Positions 1-7,608 of a DNA stretch of 31,669 nt are shown here, piece after piece (the first letter of the stretch is position 1; each line of letters opens with the position of its first letter). The notes below the pieces were generated by a model that was not told where the DNA came from, did no database searches, and worked only from the letters and a program-made list of their open reading frames with translations. Origin of the DNA: Cellvibrionales bacterium UBA4495 (GTDB taxonomy: Bacteria > Pseudomonadota > Gammaproteobacteria > Pseudomonadales > Porticoccaceae); contig DGNJ01000072.1 in the NCBI GenBank assembly GCA_002388905.1, positions 34,461-66,129 on the forward strand. Reading direction: 5' to 3'. The position numbers were made by a program, and so were the translations under genes.

Positions 1-13
1 ATCCACCACTCTT

Positions 14-58
14 CGTTACTCGGACCCAAAGCACTCGCTGCGCTCGCGGGGCCAGCTT
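14..58 (-). repeat. Interspersed repeat element, copy 1
   Basis: Read on the minus strand, this stretch matches 15607-15643 on the plus strand. The first 15 bases (AAGCTGGCCCCGCGA here) agree at 14 of 15. A 19-base block (GCTTTGGGTCCGAGTAACG here) agrees at 16 of 19. The blocks are separated by 11 bases here and 3 there. Both copies are intergenic and self-complementary in part, which fits a REP-like palindromic element, but the family is not identified. Confidence 0.55.
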
Positions 59-150
59 TCGTTCATTTGGAACAACCAAACTACTCTCCTCGCGCCCGCG
101 CGGCGGACCGCTCGATTGGTGAATTTTTAGTCACAACAGGCGTAATTCAA

Positions 151-927
151 TTAGTGTGAACAGGCCCTAATATCCCGGTCGCGCAATCGCTCGCCGGCAC
201 AGAGTGCATTTACAGGCCCTGCGCCGCAAAAATAGGGCGCCAGAAGCTTCTCGCGCATGAAGTCGGCACGCAACCATGGGGTTCGCCTGAACAAGCGTCC
301 CAGATCGTTGATGGCAGCCCTGCGGAAACTCCGGAACCGTTTCAATCGCTCGAAGTCGATCAATTTCACATCCAGGGTCAAGGGATGGATAAAAATATGC
401 TTTGGATAGAGGCTGCCGTGACAATATCCCTGCCGGTGGAATTCGAACAACCTGAGGCCGACCGCTGCAATGACCTCCCCTGCGAAGGCCCGTTGGCTCC
501 TGAACCTTTCCTGCTCCTGCAGTGCGTCCAGGGAAACATAACCATCCAGCCCCTTCACCACCAGCACGGCCTCCAGGTCGCCGGCATTTTGACGCTCGGC
601 GTAGAGCACCGGTACTGGAGCGAATTTATATTGATAGCGGAGCTCGCGGATATTGAACGCTTCCCTCGCCGCCCAGGCCTCCCCCCTCAGGGGCCGCCGC
701 CAGGTGCGCCTTATGTAGTTTTTCTGCTGCTTGATATAAAAGCTGTCACAGCCGTTTTCAGAATCAACCCGAATAACACCACTCCACTTCCCGGTTCCAA
801 TCCGGTTCGGTTCCTCCACCCATTGGCGATCCAGGTGCCAGAAGGTTTCGAAATCGGTTAATCCCCGCTCGGCCAGTAATTCCCTGTATTTCCCATTTTT
901 CATATACCAGTAATACGCTGTCTTCAC
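151..927 (-). CDS. InaA/WaaP-type lipopolysaccharide kinase family protein
   Basis: A protein-kinase-fold protein of 258 residues in the lipopolysaccharide kinase (Kdo/WaaP, InaA) family, predicted cytoplasmic and possibly acting on lipid A core sugars or as a stress protein. Visible kinase landmarks are Lys66 in YIKQQ (ATP-anchoring lysine), Glu90 in REAF (helix C), the catalytic-loop equivalent HGSLYPKHIF at 170-179, and Asp191 in LIDFE (metal-binding DFG equivalent). The position of the usual catalytic-loop Asp holds Ser172. From memory, HxxLYPKH-type loops are common in InaA relatives, so this may be a family trait and not damage. The start is a GTG preceded by GGAAG. An in-frame ATG eight codons later (903) is an alternative. 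It appears monocistronic, and its 5' side carries a short dyad at 954-971. Substrate unknown. Confidence 0.8.
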   Translation of the reverse strand: MKTAYYWYMKNGKYRELLAERGLTDFETFWHLDRQWVEEPNRIGTGKWSGVIRVDSENGCDSFYIKQQKNYIRRTWRRPLRGEAWAAREAFNIRELRYQYKFAPVPVLYAERQNAGDLEAVLVVKGLDGYVSLDALQEQERFRSQRAFAGEVIAAVGLRLFEFHRQGYCHGSLYPKHIFIHPLTLDVKLIDFERLKRFRSFRRAAINDLGRLFRRTPWLRADFMREKLLAPYFCGAGPVNALCAGERLRDRDIRACSH

Positions 928-953
928 CTTGCTTCCAGACGTCGATCAGTGAA

Positions 954-971
954 GGAACAGCTCCCTGTTCC
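954..971. promoter_or_regulatory. Short perfect dyad upstream of the InaA-like kinase gene
   Basis: GGAACAG and CTGTTCC form a perfect 7-bp inverted repeat around a CTCC loop, 26 bases upstream of the kinase GTG start. It could be an operator for the minus-strand gene or an RNA hairpin in its leader. No T-run follows, so it is not an obvious terminator. The 928-1200 gap holds nothing else clear except the ribosome-binding site of the next gene. Confidence 0.35.
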
Positions 972-1200
972 GGGGTCGGGATTCCAGCCCTGAGACGATT
1001 TTATAGCGGATGTCCTTAACGGAGCCTTAAGCAACCATCAGTTTTCTGACCTCCCGGTGACACCAAAGTTGCATCGCGAACCCCGGCGGGGTATATGAGA
1101 AAGATCCTGTACACTGAATCGATGTGGTCCCAGCATCAATAGCAGCGGAACTGGGCCGCAGAGCATTGATCACTACAATACGATTATCAAGGAGGAAAAC

Positions 1201-1920
1201 ATGCCAAAAACAATCGTTATCGTCGGCGCGGGCGCCGGTGTCGGGCTGGCGATCGCGGAGCGCTTCGGAAGGGAGGGGTTCAAGGTGGGCTTGATTGCCC
1301 GCAACACCTCGCGGCTTGAGGAAATGGCCGATAAACTGAAGGAGCTGGGTATCGAAGCCGCCGCCTTTACCGCCGATGTAAGGGACAAAAGCGCGCTGGC
1401 TGGCGCCATCGAAGCAGCAGTCGACCGCTTTGGCGGGATCGACGTGCTGGAATACAGCCCCACCGCCACCGGCGACACCCTGCTCACGCCACGGGAAATG
1501 ACCGAGGAGAATGAACAATTCCACCTGGAACTGGCGGTTCTGGGAGCCATCACCGCAGTCCGCAATGCCCTCCCCAGCCTGCAAAAAAGCGACAACGCCG
1601 CCATATTATTCACCACCGCTGCCTCCGCACAATACCCGGTGACCTTTACCGCCAGCTTTGGCGTGGCAGCCGGGGCCCTGCTCAACTACGCGCGGGTGCT
1701 GAATCAGGAGTTTGCCGGGAACGGCATCTATGCGGGTATCGTTTCCATTGCCGGTTTGGTGGTCCAGCGTGGCGAGGAAGGCGGCCGCAGCCCCAAGGGA
1801 CTGGAACTCATTGCCGCCCAGGATATCGCCGACCTCCACTGGGAGCTCTACACCCGGCGCGACCGGGTCGAGGCGATTATCGGCGATACCGGCATGCTGA
1901 GACAGTTGACAGGGCTATAA
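1201..1920 (+). CDS. Atypical SDR-family NAD(P)-binding protein lacking the catalytic Tyr/Lys
   Basis: A 239-residue Rossmann-fold protein of the short-chain dehydrogenase/reductase type. The dinucleotide-binding motif GAGAGVG sits at residues 9-15 and the Asp of a DVRD motif follows the fourth strand. The active site is not standard. Around Ser142, the YxxxK motif aligns with Phe153 and Ala157 (FGVAAGAL), and the structural NNAG motif is replaced by EYSPT. It may bind a nucleotide without catalysing the classical hydride transfer, or use other residues. The start is well supported by AAGGAGG at about 1190-1196, six or so bases before the ATG. It stands alone between an opposite-strand kinase and a 65-residue gene on the other strand. 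SDR fold confident, function unknown. Confidence 0.85.
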   Translation: MPKTIVIVGAGAGVGLAIAERFGREGFKVGLIARNTSRLEEMADKLKELGIEAAAFTADVRDKSALAGAIEAAVDRFGGIDVLEYSPTATGDTLLTPREMTEENEQFHLELAVLGAITAVRNALPSLQKSDNAAILFTTAASAQYPVTFTASFGVAAGALLNYARVLNQEFAGNGIYAGIVSIAGLVVQRGEEGGRSPKGLELIAAQDIADLHWELYTRRDRVEAIIGDTGMLRQLTGL

Positions 1921-2046
1921 ACGGTCGGTGCCAGGGGGCTTTTTTGGCAACCAGATAAAAATGCGTCATCGCTGGCCGTGGCCTTCGAAGCCAGGGCCGT
2001 TGCGATAAGCAATCAACCGCCTGATTGTTGGGCGGATGGGATTCCG

Positions 2047-2244
2047 TCAGCTGCGCGGTTTGTTGCCCAGGGAGATTTGTCTGGACCCCGTGGAACCCTG
2101 GTAACCAGTGACGCCCCGCGCCACTTGGTCAATCTTGCCACCGGCCTTTAGAAAGGCTTCGGTTTGTGCGGCAATGGTTTCGGAGGAAATTTCCGCGGGC
2201 GGTTGCTTTTTCTTTGCGGGGGCTGTCTTGGGTTTGCCGGCCAT
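2047..2244 (-). CDS. Small basic conserved-type protein, 65 residues
   Basis: This short protein has a lysine/proline/alanine-rich N terminus (MAGKPKTAPAKKKQPP) followed by a helix-like segment, EAFLKAGGKIDQVARGVTGY. Small gammaproteobacterial proteins with a similar EAFLxxGG(K/E)I core exist in my recollection and are annotated as hypothetical. No catalytic motif, signal peptide or membrane segment is visible. The basic tail suggests nucleic acid or ribosome association, which is inference only. The ATG is preceded by GGAAAGTGAG, a weak but usable ribosome-binding site. No neighbour shares its strand closely, so it is probably transcribed alone from the 2245-2300 region. Confidence 0.6.
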   Translation of the reverse strand: MAGKPKTAPAKKKQPPAEISSETIAAQTEAFLKAGGKIDQVARGVTGYQGSTGSRQISLGNKPRS

Positions 2245-2544
2245 GGGTGCTCACTTTCCAATGTATCAGTCTCCATTATAGGCGATTCGGCATTTTATGT
2301 CCCGGAAACAATTGCCGGCCCCCCGACTCATTTTCCTGGCAACCCGGTCAGTTCCCTCCAAGTAGGAGTCAAAAAAACCGGGTGTATCAAGCCGGGCGGA
2401 AGGCTCCATCGGCAACGGCCTGTACCGCCGATCATGCATATTGATACAACCATCGGGTACAGTATGGGCCGAAAGTGGCTTATACCGACGCCTGTGGCTC
2501 TTTAATCGATATCAATCCAACGGGCTGGGAATGGATAATAGACA
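2245..2544. other. Non-coding 300-base gap with a distant inverted repeat
   Basis: The gap between two divergent genes holds TGTATCAA at 2383-2390 and its exact reverse complement TTGATACA at 2441-2448, centred 58 bases apart. The arms could be paired operator half-sites or chance. No gene, tRNA or terminator is recognisable here. The promoters of both neighbours must lie inside it. Confidence 0.4.
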
Positions 2545-3435
2545 ATGAAATTTGGCTATCTCACCATGGGGTTCGACCTGCAATACCAGGCCGCCTGTGC
2601 GATTCACGCTGAAAAGCGCGGCTTTGAGTCGGCCTGGCTGCCGGATCACCTGGCCATGCCCGCGGAAATCCCCAGGTCCTACCCGTACCTGTTCGATGAA
2701 GAGGGAAACCCGAGACTCGACCCCCGGTCACCCATCTTTGACCCCTGGGTGCTTATCAGCCACCTGGCGACCGCGACCCGGACACTCCGGTTTGGCACCG
2801 CGGTTTATCTCCTTCCCCTGCGCGACCCGGTGGCTGTTGCCCGATCCCTGGTAACCCTGGACCACCTCAGTCACGGGCGAGTGACGCTGGGTGTGGGGGT
2901 CGGCTGGTTCAAGGAGGAATTTGAGGCGCTGGGCGTGCCGTTCCACCGCCGCGGCGCGCTCGCCGACGAGAGCATTCAGCTGCTGCGGCAATTATGGCAT
3001 GAAGACGTTGTCACCCATGAAGGGGCGTTTTATACCATCAGGGATCTCAGTTTCTACCCCAAGCCCGTGCAGCAGCCGGCCATTCCAGTTCACATTGGCG
3101 GCGCCTCCCCCGCGGCATTGCGGCGCGCAGGCACCCTGGGCGACGGCTGGCTGGACGCCGGCTCGACGGACCTGGATGAGATTGCCCGGCAGATAAAGAC
3201 AATTGACCAGCACCGTCACGAAGCCGGCAGGAGTGATATGCCCTTCGAGATCACCCTGGTGAACAACAATATCTTCAATTCCCCCGACGCGGTCAGACGA
3301 GCGCGGGACCTGGGCGTGACCCGCATCGTGGTCAGCCCTCTGCAAGGCCCCTTTTCACCGGGCCGCCTCAGCTGTGAATCGGATTACCTGCGCTTTATCG
3401 ACGCCTATGCCGATGCGGTGATAGATAAGGTTTAG
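2545..3435 (+). CDS. LLM-class flavin/F420-dependent oxidoreductase
   Basis: A 296-residue luciferase-like monooxygenase family protein, a TIM-barrel enzyme that uses reduced flavin (FMN) or F420. Family signatures are the N-terminal MKFGYLTMGF strand, the SAWLPDHL segment near residue 30, the TRTLRFGTAV strand near 78-87, HGRVTLGVGVGW near 110-121 (cofactor-phosphate region), and a C-terminal IPVHIGGAS stretch near 180. It resembles the F420-type group that includes TIGR03619-like proteins. F420 is uncommon in gammaproteobacteria, so FMN is the likelier cofactor here, and the substrate cannot be told. The ATG follows GGGAATGGA at a rather long distance. The gene appears monocistronic. Confidence 0.85.
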   Translation: MKFGYLTMGFDLQYQAACAIHAEKRGFESAWLPDHLAMPAEIPRSYPYLFDEEGNPRLDPRSPIFDPWVLISHLATATRTLRFGTAVYLLPLRDPVAVARSLVTLDHLSHGRVTLGVGVGWFKEEFEALGVPFHRRGALADESIQLLRQLWHEDVVTHEGAFYTIRDLSFYPKPVQQPAIPVHIGGASPAALRRAGTLGDGWLDAGSTDLDEIARQIKTIDQHRHEAGRSDMPFEITLVNNNIFNSPDAVRRARDLGVTRIVVSPLQGPFSPGRLSCESDYLRFIDAYADAVIDKV

Positions 3436-3679
3436 CGCCGGCGCAGGCAGGGTTAGCGAATGCCGATGACGGGATTGAACACATAGCTGGCACGCACCGC
3501 GCCAGGCTGGGCTTACCCTGATTGGTACCGGGGGGACTCTTTATCGGGGATACAGTCCCATCATAGACGATAGATGTAATGGACCCGCACCCGGCTGCGC
3601 CTTGCATTGGCGCTCGGTTAGCCACAAACTTTCCGCCCCGGCACCAGCGACAACTAAGCCACGCAAGGAGTTTCGCCCC

Positions 3680-4171
3680 ATGCCTTCATCATGGCCCGCT
3701 TCCCGTCGGGCGTTCGGCCTGCCCCGCCCGGTCCTGGCGTTTGCCCCCGCCGTGGCGACCACTTATGTCGTGGCTTCCCTTTTCCAGACGGCGTTTGTCC
3801 TCGCCGGCCTTTATTCCATCGGGGCCCGGTTCAGCCCGATGGATGTGCTGCGCACCGCACTGCACGATCTGTATGGCCTCGCCTTCCATGGCATGTTTGT
3901 ATCCTATCTGCTCCTGGTCGCCCTGGGTTTTGCCGTGGCACTGCCGGTTGCTGGCGCCATCAAACACTGGACACCGCTCAAGGGAACCATTATCTATCCG
4001 CTGGCCGGTGCCGCCATGATGGGCGCCATGCTGATCATTGCCAAAACGGTGTTTTTTGGCATCTCCCTTTATGCCGGCACCCGGGGCATGGGCGGCCTTG
4101 CGGGCCAAATGCTGGCAGGGGCCCTCGGCGGCTTTGTATTCGGGCAACTGGTGAAGGCGCGCAAACAATGA
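3680..4171 (+). CDS. Four-helix membrane protein coupled to a PQQ-type dehydrogenase
   Basis: A predicted inner-membrane protein of 163 residues with about four hydrophobic segments, near 17-47, 66-92, 102-130 and 137-156. No known domain is recognised. The start at 3680 is chosen because AAGGAG at 3665-3670 lies nine bases ahead of it. A longer in-frame version from 3602 has no such site, and its extra 26 residues look like translated leader. The stop overlaps the start of the next gene as ATGA, so the two are translationally coupled. A role as membrane anchor, electron-transfer partner or transporter for the sugar dehydrogenase is plausible but is inference. Confidence 0.75.
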   Translation: MPSSWPASRRAFGLPRPVLAFAPAVATTYVVASLFQTAFVLAGLYSIGARFSPMDVLRTALHDLYGLAFHGMFVSYLLLVALGFAVALPVAGAIKHWTPLKGTIIYPLAGAAMMGAMLIIAKTVFFGISLYAGTRGMGGLAGQMLAGALGGFVFGQLVKARKQ

Positions 4172-5331
4172 AAACTGTTCACCCTTTACGGGTATGGACC
4201 ACCGCAACGACACAACTCGCGCGCACTGCCCGCCGGATGGCAGCGCTGACGATGATGGTCTTTCCAGGCAGCATCATGGCGGCACCGGGGGACTACCGCG
4301 TCGACACCCTGGTGTCCGGCCTGACACAACCCATGAGTGTCGCATTTTTGCCGGGCGGCGATCTGCTGGTGACAGAAAAGCGCGGCGCGTTGCGCCTGAT
4401 TCGTAACGGCCGGTTGATCCCGCAGCCTGTGGCGGTGATCGATGATGTGTTCGACGGTGCCCAGGGCGGCCTGACCGATGTGGTGCTCCACCCGAAGTTT
4501 GGCGACAACCAGCTTGTCTACCTGGCATTTTCCGGCGGCACCGCCAAGGCCAACAGCACCCGGGTAGCCCGCGGCCGGCTGGTGGATGATCGCCTCCGGG
4601 ATTTCGAAGAGATTTTCCGTGCCCGACCCGAGAAAGACACCGGCGTGCACTTCGGTGGACGCCTGGCATTCCGCCAGGATGGCACTTTGTCGGTCACGGT
4701 CGGGGACGGGGCCCAATACCGGGAAAAGGCCCAGGATCTGTCAAGCCTGCTGGGTTCCGTAATCCGTATCAATGAGGACGGCTCAATACCGGCGGATAAC
4801 CCCTTTGTCAGCCGCGACAATGCCCGGGACGCGATCTGGAGCTACGGTCATCGCAACCCGCAGGGGCTGGTGGTGGACAGCAAAACCGGTAAGGTCTATG
4901 CCACCGAGCACGGCCCCCGCGGCGGCGATGAACTCAACCTGATCGAGCCCGGCAACAACTACGGCTGGCCCCTGGCAACCCACGGCGTCGACTACACCGG
5001 CGCGGCCATTACACCTTTCACGGAGTATCCCGGCACGGTGCAACCCCTGACCCACTGGACACCGTCACTGGCGCCTTCCGGACTTGCCCTTTGCCGCCGG
5101 TGCCTGTGGCCCGCCTGGGAGGGGGATCTGTTTGCGGGCATGTTGATGGGCGCCCAGGTCCAGCGCGTGCGGTTGTTGCCAACCGGCGGTGTGGAGCGGG
5201 AAGCATTGTTTGAGGATGTTGGCGAACGTATTCGCGATGTGCGCTTTGGTCCCGATGGCGCCCTCTATCTGGTGACGGACAATGTCGAGGGCCGGGTATT
5301 GAGGATTACACCCGTTGGCGGTCAGGAGTAA
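4168..5331 (+). CDS. Secreted PQQ-dependent sugar dehydrogenase family protein
   Basis: A 387-residue protein of the soluble glucose/sorbosone dehydrogenase family, a six-bladed beta-propeller that oxidises aldoses with PQQ. The N terminus (1-40) has basic residues, a hydrophobic run and a MAAPG cleavage-like site, so it is probably periplasmic. Family signatures are LTQPMSVAFLPGGDLLVTEK (52-71), a TDVVLHPKF blade, the active-site region HFGGRL with His161 as the likely catalytic base, a GHRNPQGL motif and EHGPRGGDELN. It is related to the Yli/YliI type more than to the Acinetobacter s-GDH. The ATG at 4168 overlaps the previous stop by four bases (ATGA). The same frame is open upstream to 3691, but that part is antisense-like readthrough over the membrane gene and lacks family similarity. 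The natural substrate is unknown. Confidence 0.88.
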   Translation: MKTVHPLRVWTTATTQLARTARRMAALTMMVFPGSIMAAPGDYRVDTLVSGLTQPMSVAFLPGGDLLVTEKRGALRLIRNGRLIPQPVAVIDDVFDGAQGGLTDVVLHPKFGDNQLVYLAFSGGTAKANSTRVARGRLVDDRLRDFEEIFRARPEKDTGVHFGGRLAFRQDGTLSVTVGDGAQYREKAQDLSSLLGSVIRINEDGSIPADNPFVSRDNARDAIWSYGHRNPQGLVVDSKTGKVYATEHGPRGGDELNLIEPGNNYGWPLATHGVDYTGAAITPFTEYPGTVQPLTHWTPSLAPSGLALCRRCLWPAWEGDLFAGMLMGAQVQRVRLLPTGGVEREALFEDVGERIRDVRFGPDGALYLVTDNVEGRVLRITPVGGQE

Positions 5332-5385
5332 TAATCGCTCCCGGTCCACCACTCGATATTGCCAAGGACCATCGCTGCATTCCGG

Positions 5386-6735
5386 CTATCCGGCCAGGTC
5401 AACGGCTTTCAGGGCGTAGCCCTCCAGCCGTTCATCGAGGTTGGCGGCAATCATTACCTGACTTTCAATCTGCCAGGCAAAGAATTCAAGCAAGCGCTGA
5501 TCCTGCTCAGGGCCCGCCTCCAGGACATACGTCTCCATGCGGCGGTCCAGATCATCGAGGTCAGCGGGCACGGTCCCCAGAAAATCCGCCGCCCGCTGTA
5601 GCTCCTGCTCGCGAAGCGTGTGGCCCAGGCTATCGTTTTGTGCCAGCCATCCACACATCATCAGCGCCGAATCGCGGGCGGCGCGGTCCGCATCACCGCC
5701 CGGCACCATTCGCTCCAGAGTCTGGGCGAGCACATCCACTGTCCGCGCCTGGCGGGTGGGTCTGGCCGCCGGTGGGGTGCAGCGCTCCACCGTCACTCCC
5801 ATGCATTCGGCCATGGCCCAGATAAAGGCACGACGGCAGGTGAGATCCCAGACAAGGTATTCACCGTGGAGCGGGGTTGACGGGTCCTTGAGGGGACCGG
5901 CCAGGGACATCACGGCGGTCATCATGAAGCTGGCGGTGTGAAAGCTGAGTGCCGGGGCGTCCACCGGCTCGCCGGTGATTTTCTGATAATGGCGAATCAT
6001 TTCCGATACGGGAATACCCAGCGGCTCGGTGGGATCCCGCACCCGCAAGGCGGCAAGATCAGCCAGCGGATCACCAATGTGCGCCGCCTCAAAATCGTAA
6101 ATACCAATGAGTTTGCCGTCATGGCACAGGAACTGGCCCGCATCCCCGTGAATAAGGGCCGACCTGGGCGCCCGTTCGGGCACGTTTCGGCGCAGCCATT
6201 TGAGACCGAATTCGATGAGCGGCTCGGGTGCCCGCTTGGTTCGTTCGTAGAGAGGCTGGTTGGCATCCAGGTAGGCGAGGTAGGTGTCCGCAGGCGTCGG
6301 GGGCAGGCGGATGCCCATCTCCACGAAGGGGTCAATATCCAGGGCATGCATCCGCGCCATGATCTCGACGTAGTGAAGTGCTACCCGGCGTCGATCCTCA
6401 TCCCCGGCAAGCAAAGCCATGTCCCGTTCACCGGCCATACGATCCATGACAATGCCCTCCGGATCCTGGCAATAACCATAGACCCGCGGCACCGGCAACC
6501 CGCCCCGTGCCAGGCGCACCAGAATATCGTGCTCGCGTTTTAGCCCGGGATAGGGTTCTGCGTCCAGTTGCTTGTCGCCACGAATGTACAGAGGCAGGGC
6601 CTTGCCTTCCCGCTCGACGGTGGCGTACCAGCATTTGCGCCATCGCGGCTGCCGATCGAGGGATACCACTTTGCCGCCCACACACTCCTCGATGAAGGCC
6701 GCCAGACGTTGCTCTTCCGGGCTGGTTATTACCAT
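5386..6735 (-). CDS. Aminoglycoside-phosphotransferase-fold kinase with C-terminal helical extension
   Basis: A 449-residue phosphotransferase family protein (APH/choline-kinase fold), probably phosphorylating a small metabolite. The catalytic loop is HGDAGQFL at 196-203, where the usual HGDxxxxN spacing is shortened and the metal-binding Asn is missing. The DFG equivalent is Asp214 in YDFEAAHIGDPLADLA. Residues from about 300 to 449 form an extra helical region not seen in simple APH enzymes. The start at 6735 is preferred over a GTG at 6777 because GGAGAG stands seven bases or so upstream. It is tail-to-tail with the sugar dehydrogenase gene, with a 54-base gap. Resistance function is not implied, and members of this group act on many substrates. 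Confidence 0.8.
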   Translation of the reverse strand: MVITSPEEQRLAAFIEECVGGKVVSLDRQPRWRKCWYATVEREGKALPLYIRGDKQLDAEPYPGLKREHDILVRLARGGLPVPRVYGYCQDPEGIVMDRMAGERDMALLAGDEDRRRVALHYVEIMARMHALDIDPFVEMGIRLPPTPADTYLAYLDANQPLYERTKRAPEPLIEFGLKWLRRNVPERAPRSALIHGDAGQFLCHDGKLIGIYDFEAAHIGDPLADLAALRVRDPTEPLGIPVSEMIRHYQKITGEPVDAPALSFHTASFMMTAVMSLAGPLKDPSTPLHGEYLVWDLTCRRAFIWAMAECMGVTVERCTPPAARPTRQARTVDVLAQTLERMVPGGDADRAARDSALMMCGWLAQNDSLGHTLREQELQRAADFLGTVPADLDDLDRRMETYVLEAGPEQDQRLLEFFAWQIESQVMIAANLDERLEGYALKAVDLAG

Positions 6736-6909
6736 CACTCTCTCCAAAAACCCCGTGCCTAATCGTTCAGATAGCACAGTAACAAAACCTGCACAGTAAC
6801 AGTATCCAGGCTGGAAATGTTCTTTCCTTTGCCCCCTAAGTGAAAGGCCCCGCTAAGTGAAGGAGTCCGGTTGCGACAGCGACCAGGGCCTAAAGCGCCC
6901 GGAGAGCGT

Positions 6910-6926
6910 TGCCTGCCAGGCAGGCA
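6910..6926. repeat. Perfect 17-base palindrome
   Basis: TGCCTGCC and GGCAGGCA flank a single A. This is a perfect 8-bp dyad in otherwise non-coding DNA. It may be an operator or part of a degraded repeat. No T-run follows on either strand, so a terminator is unlikely. Confidence 0.4.
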
Positions 6927-7165
6927 TAACAATGACAGGGCATCGGCCGGAAACGACCCGCCAAATCATCTTTGCCTGTTCCACTGGTTCGTATGGCGAT
7001 CCGCAAGAAACTGGCACGCCCCCTCGTGCGCACCAACCTTGCAAGTTCATATTGTTCAATCGGTTAGCGACTTATCCGCGACAACAATCACACCGTAAAA
7101 ATCGCCCGATACGCATCAAAGATCCGCGCCAAGAGCGGTCCTGCTCAACTGTTTTCGAAATCTGA

Positions 7166-7189
7166 TACAAATACCTATGCATTTTTGTA
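7166..7189. promoter_or_regulatory. Operator-like dyad TACAAA-N12-TTTGTA
   Basis: Perfect 6-bp arms separated by 12 bases sit in an AT-rich island. They partly overlap a second palindrome, TTGTACAA, at 7185-7192. A further TGTACAA occurs near 7219. A TATAGT hexamer at 7200-7205 could serve as a -10 element, though no good -35 is visible at the right spacing. The site lies about 125 bases upstream of the small-protein cluster and is a candidate regulator-binding site. The regulator is unknown. Confidence 0.4.
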
Positions 7190-7313
7190 CAATTTGATGT
7201 ATAGTTTTTTGCAGTGGCTGTACAAGGGTGCAAAAACCATCGGCTCAAAGGCCATGCTCCCCTCTCGAAAGGGTTCAGCCCACACACAAGCTCAATTGAC
7301 GAGGTGTACCACC

Positions 7314-7541
7314 ATGATAGAGAAGAACCTTGGCAACATAGAACGCCTGGTGAGATTGATAATCGGCGTGGCCCTGGCCTTTTTTGTATTTTCCCGCCCA
7401 TCCATAAACGCCGTTGAAATTTTTATTTCGATTGCGGCGCTTTTCCTCATCCTCAATGGCGTCTTTTCCCGATGCTTTTTGTGGTGGGCGCTGGGCATCA
7501 ACACCATAAAACCCCATCCCAGTGAATGCCGATACGGCTAG
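7314..7541 (+). CDS. DUF2892 (YgaP-like) small inner-membrane protein
   Basis: A 75-residue protein with the DUF2892 pattern: an N-terminal NIERLVRLIIGV helix, a second helix around 35-50, then a GxxxxCxxxxALGINT segment. In many family members the end reads CPLYxxLGINTC. Here one Cys survives in SRCFLWWALGINT and the terminal Cys is replaced by Ile. The family is often found fused or next to rhodanese or sulfur-handling proteins, but none is adjacent here. The ATG at 7314 follows GACGAGG at seven to nine bases. The same frame is open upstream to 7185, but that section looks like leader. It is the first gene of a plus-strand run of small membrane proteins. Confidence 0.8.
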   Translation: MIEKNLGNIERLVRLIIGVALAFFVFSRPSINAVEIFISIAALFLILNGVFSRCFLWWALGINTIKPHPSECRYG

Positions 7542-7608
7542 TACCGGGGTTCTCATTGCCAAGAGGCGAAGTGGCTGTCTGCCGGCGACTGTCGAGTAAG
7601 GGAACGAC

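Larger units (their letters stand above)
6736..7313. other. Long non-coding region with dyads between divergent genes
   Basis: This 578-base stretch carries no convincing gene. It contains near-direct repeats of CTAAGTGAA at about 6836 and 6853, an odd palindrome TGCCTGCCAGGCAGGCA at 6910-6926, and an AT-rich block at 7155-7215 with inverted repeats. Short open frames on both strands between 6853 and 7165 lack ribosome-binding sites and protein-like composition. The AT-rich end likely holds the promoter of the small-gene cluster that starts at 7314. Confidence 0.5.

Noticed and set aside
385..861. Open frame of 158 codons on the plus strand
   Set aside because: It is antisense to the InaA-like kinase gene, has no ribosome-binding site and no recognisable protein motif.
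1928..1951. Possible terminator after the atypical SDR gene
   Set aside because: GGTGCCA and TGGCAACC can pair only weakly, and the T-run falls in the loop and not after the stem.
5386..6735. Antibiotic resistance kinase
   Set aside because: Only the general APH fold is supported. The catalytic loop differs from known aminoglycoside kinases and no resistance context is present.
6853..7165. Short open frames on both strands (about 68, 75 and 102 codons)
   Set aside because: Composition is not protein-like, no ribosome-binding sites are seen, and they overlap palindromes and direct repeats. More likely a non-coding or relic stretch.
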